From Peptacetobacter sp900550335 (GTDB taxonomy: Bacteria; Bacillota; Clostridia; Peptostreptococcales; Peptostreptococcaceae), in contig NZ_CP180001.1 of the NCBI RefSeq assembly GCF_047528295.1, positions 558,001 to 622,000 on the forward strand: 64,000 nucleotides of DNA. The letters run 5' to 3'. Position numbers and translations under genes: made by a program. Positions within the stretch are counted from its first letter, which is position 1; each line of letters opens with the position of its first letter. The notes beneath the pieces were generated by a model. That model worked only from the letters and a program-made list of their open reading frames with translations. It was not told where the DNA came from and did no database searches. This document shows positions 61,266-64,000 of the stretch, in pieces.

Positions 61266-62639
61266 TTATAAATCTTTTACAATATTAACTGCCCACTTTT
61301 TACTCAATGCCCTCGGTACTCCAAAGACAAATTTTATTATTTCTTCAACCGATGTACACCGTACGAGTAAATATATAGGCAATCCCCATTTTGCAGCAAG
61401 GAATGTTAAAGGAACTGAACCAAGCCACATAGAGCCCATTTCTATAATAAGAGCCATTTTAGTGTCTCCACCACTTCTAAGTACACCTATAATTATAAAT
61501 GTATTAAAAGCCCTCAGAGCCATTACAATAGCCATTATAATAAATATCTTAGTTATATCTGGTGCAAGTGTCTCAGAAACACTAAACACCTTTAAAAGCA
61601 TAGGTATTGATATTATTAAAAGAATACCCATTAAGAATCCTGTTATAGTTATTATTACACCTAATTTTTTAGAATAGTCTAAAGCCCTTTCAATATGGTC
61701 AGAACCAAGCTCATTTCCAAGCATTATAGATGAACCCATAGCGATACACATTGCAGTCATTATAAAGAAGTTGCTAGTTGTTGTAGCTATCTGGCTTGCA
61801 GCAATTGCAGAAGTACCAGCCATAGCATAGGCTACAGAATAGCAAACAGTCGCAATTGCCCAGAAAGACTCATTTATAAATATAGGAAAACTCTTAGAGC
61901 CATAAGCTATTAAAAAGTCTTTTTTAAACATTCCAAAGTGATGAATATTAAATCTAAGCATGTAATCTTTTTTGTATAGATACACATACCAAACCATTAT
62001 AATTGCTTCGACTAACCTAGCAATTAAAGTAGCTAGGGCAGCACCTACAACTCCCATTTTAGGGAATCCTAACTTACCAAATATAAGAACATAGTTTAAA
62101 CACACATTTACAACTATTGCAATTGCACTACATTTCATACCTATATTTGGATTTTTTATACTACGAGAACATACCCCAAACCCCATACTTATAGCAGTTA
62201 AAGGGTAACTGATTACTACTATTTTAAAATAATTTTTGCATAAAGCTACGACCTCAGGGTCATATGAAAAAATATGTATTATGCTTTCAGGTGAAACAAA
62301 AGCTATTATTACAAAAGGAAGGCTCATAACAAGTCCTAATAATATGCTTAGGGCTGTAACCTTTTTAATGTTTGTTATATCATTTTTTCCAAAGAATTGC
62401 GATATAAATAGCCCTGATCCCCCTAAAACACCGGCAAGAAACATATTAAATACAAAGAAGAACTGGTTTGCAACACCTACAGATGCAACAGAAACCTCTC
62501 CCAAACTACTTATCATAACTGTATCTATTACATTTACAGAAGATGAGATAAGGTTCTGAATAATTATAGGTATGCATAAAGATAAAAGAATACTGAAAAA
62601 TCTCTTATTATAATCGTCAAGTGCAAATAGTTTTTTCAA
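61266..62639 (-). CDS. MATE family efflux transporter
   Basis: A 457-residue transporter with about 12 membrane helices in two homologous halves; typical MATE segments include PIIIQNLISSSVNVIDTVMISSLG (about 19-42), GVLGGSGLFISQFFG and MGVVGAALATLIARLVEAIIM. It probably exports cationic compounds using a Na+ or H+ gradient. It starts four bases after the ABC-F stop on the minus strand, so the two genes form an operon, a combination that suggests drug resistance, although neither substrate is proven. Confidence 0.92.
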   Translation of the reverse strand: MKKLFALDDYNKRFFSILLSLCIPIIIQNLISSSVNVIDTVMISSLGEVSVASVGVANQFFFVFNMFLAGVLGGSGLFISQFFGKNDITNIKKVTALSILLGLVMSLPFVIIAFVSPESIIHIFSYDPEVVALCKNYFKIVVISYPLTAISMGFGVCSRSIKNPNIGMKCSAIAIVVNVCLNYVLIFGKLGFPKMGVVGAALATLIARLVEAIIMVWYVYLYKKDYMLRFNIHHFGMFKKDFLIAYGSKSFPIFINESFWAIATVCYSVAYAMAGTSAIAASQIATTTSNFFIMTAMCIAMGSSIMLGNELGSDHIERALDYSKKLGVIITITGFLMGILLIISIPMLLKVFSVSETLAPDITKIFIIMAIVMALRAFNTFIIIGVLRSGGDTKMALIIEMGSMWLGSVPLTFLAAKWGLPIYLLVRCTSVEEIIKFVFGVPRALSKKWAVNIVKDL

Positions 62640-62643
62640 TAAT

Positions 62644-64000
62644 TTACTCCATTATCTGTTCCCATTTTTCATAAAGAGAGGCAAGCTTATCCTCTAATTC
62701 TGATTTTTCTAGGTTTACTTCTTTTGATTTTTCTGGATTTGAATAAATTTCTTCCTGACAAAGCATCATATCAAGACCTGCTATTTTCTTTTCAGTCTGC
62801 TCAATATCATCTTCTAATTTTTTGATTTTATTTTTGCTCCGTCTTTCGATTTCCCTCTGTTCTTTTTCTTTTCTTTTTTCCTCTTTTAACTGAGTCTTTG
62901 TTTTAGTCTCAGTATTTTCCTCTTTGTTCATTTCACTGAGCTGTCTTTTCTTTTCAATATAATAATCGTAATTTCCAAGGTATTCTGTTACCCCATTTTC
63001 GCCAAGTACTAATATTTTATCGACTACTTTATTTAAGAAATATCTATCGTGTGAGATTGTAAATATAGTTCCAGTATAGTTTACAAGAGCTTCTTCTAAT
63101 ACTTCTTTTGAATCTATGTCTAAGTGGTTTGTAGGTTCGTCAAGAAGTAGGAAGTTAGACTGAGATAGTATCAGTTTAAGGATTGCAACCCTTGCTCTTT
63201 CTCCCCCACTTAGAGAAGATATTTTCTTAAATACATCTTCATTTTCGAATAAGAATGCTCCAAGCATATTTCTAACCTCTGTCTGTGTAAGATGAGGATT
63301 TGCATCCCAAATCTCGTCAATTACAGTGTTATCAAGGTTTAGAGTTTTCTGTTCCTGATGGAAGTAAGCAGTATTTACATTTGTACCAAATTTAACTTCA
63401 CCTTCCATAGGCTGTAATTCGTTCATTATTATCTTGAATAATGTAGATTTTCCAGCTCCGTTTGGCCCTATAAGTGCAACTTTTTCACCTCTGTATATAT
63501 CAAGGTTTAAATCTTTAAATAGGACCTTGTCTGGGAATCTCATCCCCACATCTCTAACAGCTAAAACATCATTACCACTTTCAACTGCAGGTATAAACTT
63601 AATTTTAGCTCTTTTTCTTTCACCATCAGGTCTATCAAGTACTTCTATCTTAGAAAGTGCTTTTTCCTTACTTCTGGCTCTTTTTAAATGCTTTTCTCTT
63701 CCGTAAGCCTTTAATCTTTCAATAGATTCTTCTTGTTTTTTTATTTCTTTTTGTTGGTCTTCATAAGTTTTTCTCTCTATTTCCTTATCTATAGCAGATT
63801 TTTCTACATAATAAGAATAGTTTCCGTTATAAGCTTTTAACTTCTTATTATGTATCTCAAATATTCTGTTTACAGATTGATCTAAGAAATATCTGTCGTG
63901 GGAAATAAGGATGACAGTCCCTTTATACTGTTTAAGGAACAACTCCAACCACTCAAGAGCATCAGAATCAAGATGGTTTGTAGGTTCGTCCAGTAGAAGA
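62644..64000 (-). CDS. ABC-F family ATPase, N-terminal part beyond the window
   Basis: The frame stays open to base 64000, so the gene begins outside the window. The visible 451 residues contain the end of the first ABC domain (LLLDEPTNHLDSDALEWLELFL, ISHDRYFLD), the charged helical linker between domains (KKQEESIERLKAYGREKH), a full second ABC domain (Walker A GPNGAGKST, LSGGERARVAIL, LLLDEPTNHLDIDS) and a C-terminal coiled coil (last 100 residues). There are no membrane spans. ABC-F proteins act on the ribosome E site in translation or antibiotic protection; this one is closest in outline to the YdiF/Uup-like group. Confidence 0.93.
   Translation of the reverse strand, partial: LLLDEPTNHLDSDALEWLELFLKQYKGTVILISHDRYFLDQSVNRIFEIHNKKLKAYNGNYSYYVEKSAIDKEIERKTYEDQQKEIKKQEESIERLKAYGREKHLKRARSKEKALSKIEVLDRPDGERKRAKIKFIPAVESGNDVLAVRDVGMRFPDKVLFKDLNLDIYRGEKVALIGPNGAGKSTLFKIIMNELQPMEGEVKFGTNVNTAYFHQEQKTLNLDNTVIDEIWDANPHLTQTEVRNMLGAFLFENEDVFKKISSLSGGERARVAILKLILSQSNFLLLDEPTNHLDIDSKEVLEEALVNYTGTIFTISHDRYFLNKVVDKILVLGENGVTEYLGNYDYYIEKKRQLSEMNKEENTETKTKTQLKEEKRKEKEQREIERRSKNKIKKLEDDIEQTEKKIAGLDMMLCQEEIYSNPEKSKEVNLEKSELEDKLASLYEKWEQIME

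Overview
The window is AT-rich, low-GC Gram-positive DNA from an anaerobic, amino-acid-fermenting Clostridia-type bacterium. The rRNA sequences, short intergenic gaps, T-tailed terminators, SAM-I riboswitch, glmS ribozyme, long-form ribosome hibernation factor and a branched-chain 2-oxoacid:ferredoxin oxidoreductase with phosphate butyryltransferase and butyrate kinase all fit the Peptostreptococcaceae, probably near Peptostreptococcus. That placement is an inference; no database comparison was possible.

Layout. 1-3123: a cut-off gene, an RluA-type pseudouridine synthase, a UPF0489 protein, a SEC-C protein and an acetyltransferase. 3383-15466: two tandem rrn operons (16S-23S-5S) with 24 tRNA genes. 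The first has 17 tRNAs after its 5S; the second follows about 25 bases after the last of these, has a tRNA-Gly between 23S and 5S, and ends with six more tRNAs and a terminator. 15749-27221: cdaA-cdaR (c-di-AMP synthesis), then a seven-gene fermentation block (ptb, buk, a P-loop ATPase, four oxidoreductase subunits), then glmM and glmS separated by a terminator-like hairpin and a glmS ribozyme. 27447-30881: mannose-family PTS operon with manO. 31198-36956: double-rhodanese lipoprotein, murA, mbl, fabZ, and metK behind a SAM-I riboswitch. 37079-40690: SprT-like protein, RecD2-type helicase, ComF-family protein.

40725-49960: a structured RNA that I read as the raiA RNA; a three-gene cassette of unknown function with foreign-looking codon use; a cluster of DnaA-box-like sequences; hpf; an orphan minus-strand gene; secA; and prfB with its programmed frameshift. 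49966-50218 holds two odd 120-bp repeats. 50301-61055: tex, an AlbA_2-type protein with an internal 14-residue repeat, an amidohydrolase, the tRNA t6A genes tsaE-tsaB-rimI-tsaD, an NhaC-type antiporter and a DUF169 protein. 61266-64000 (minus): a MATE transporter and an ABC-F protein that runs off the window.

Most genes are core functions: translation, cell wall precursor supply (cdaA, glmM, glmS, murA, mbl), protein export and energy from branched-chain amino acids. The least explained parts are the cassette at 41110-44260 (HNH-like/glycine-rich protein, helical membrane-associated-looking protein, ferredoxin-headed protein), the DnaA-box cluster at 44423-44523, and a pair of compound hairpins (58354-58470 and 61132-61256) that share internal loop sequences and sit just after gene ends.
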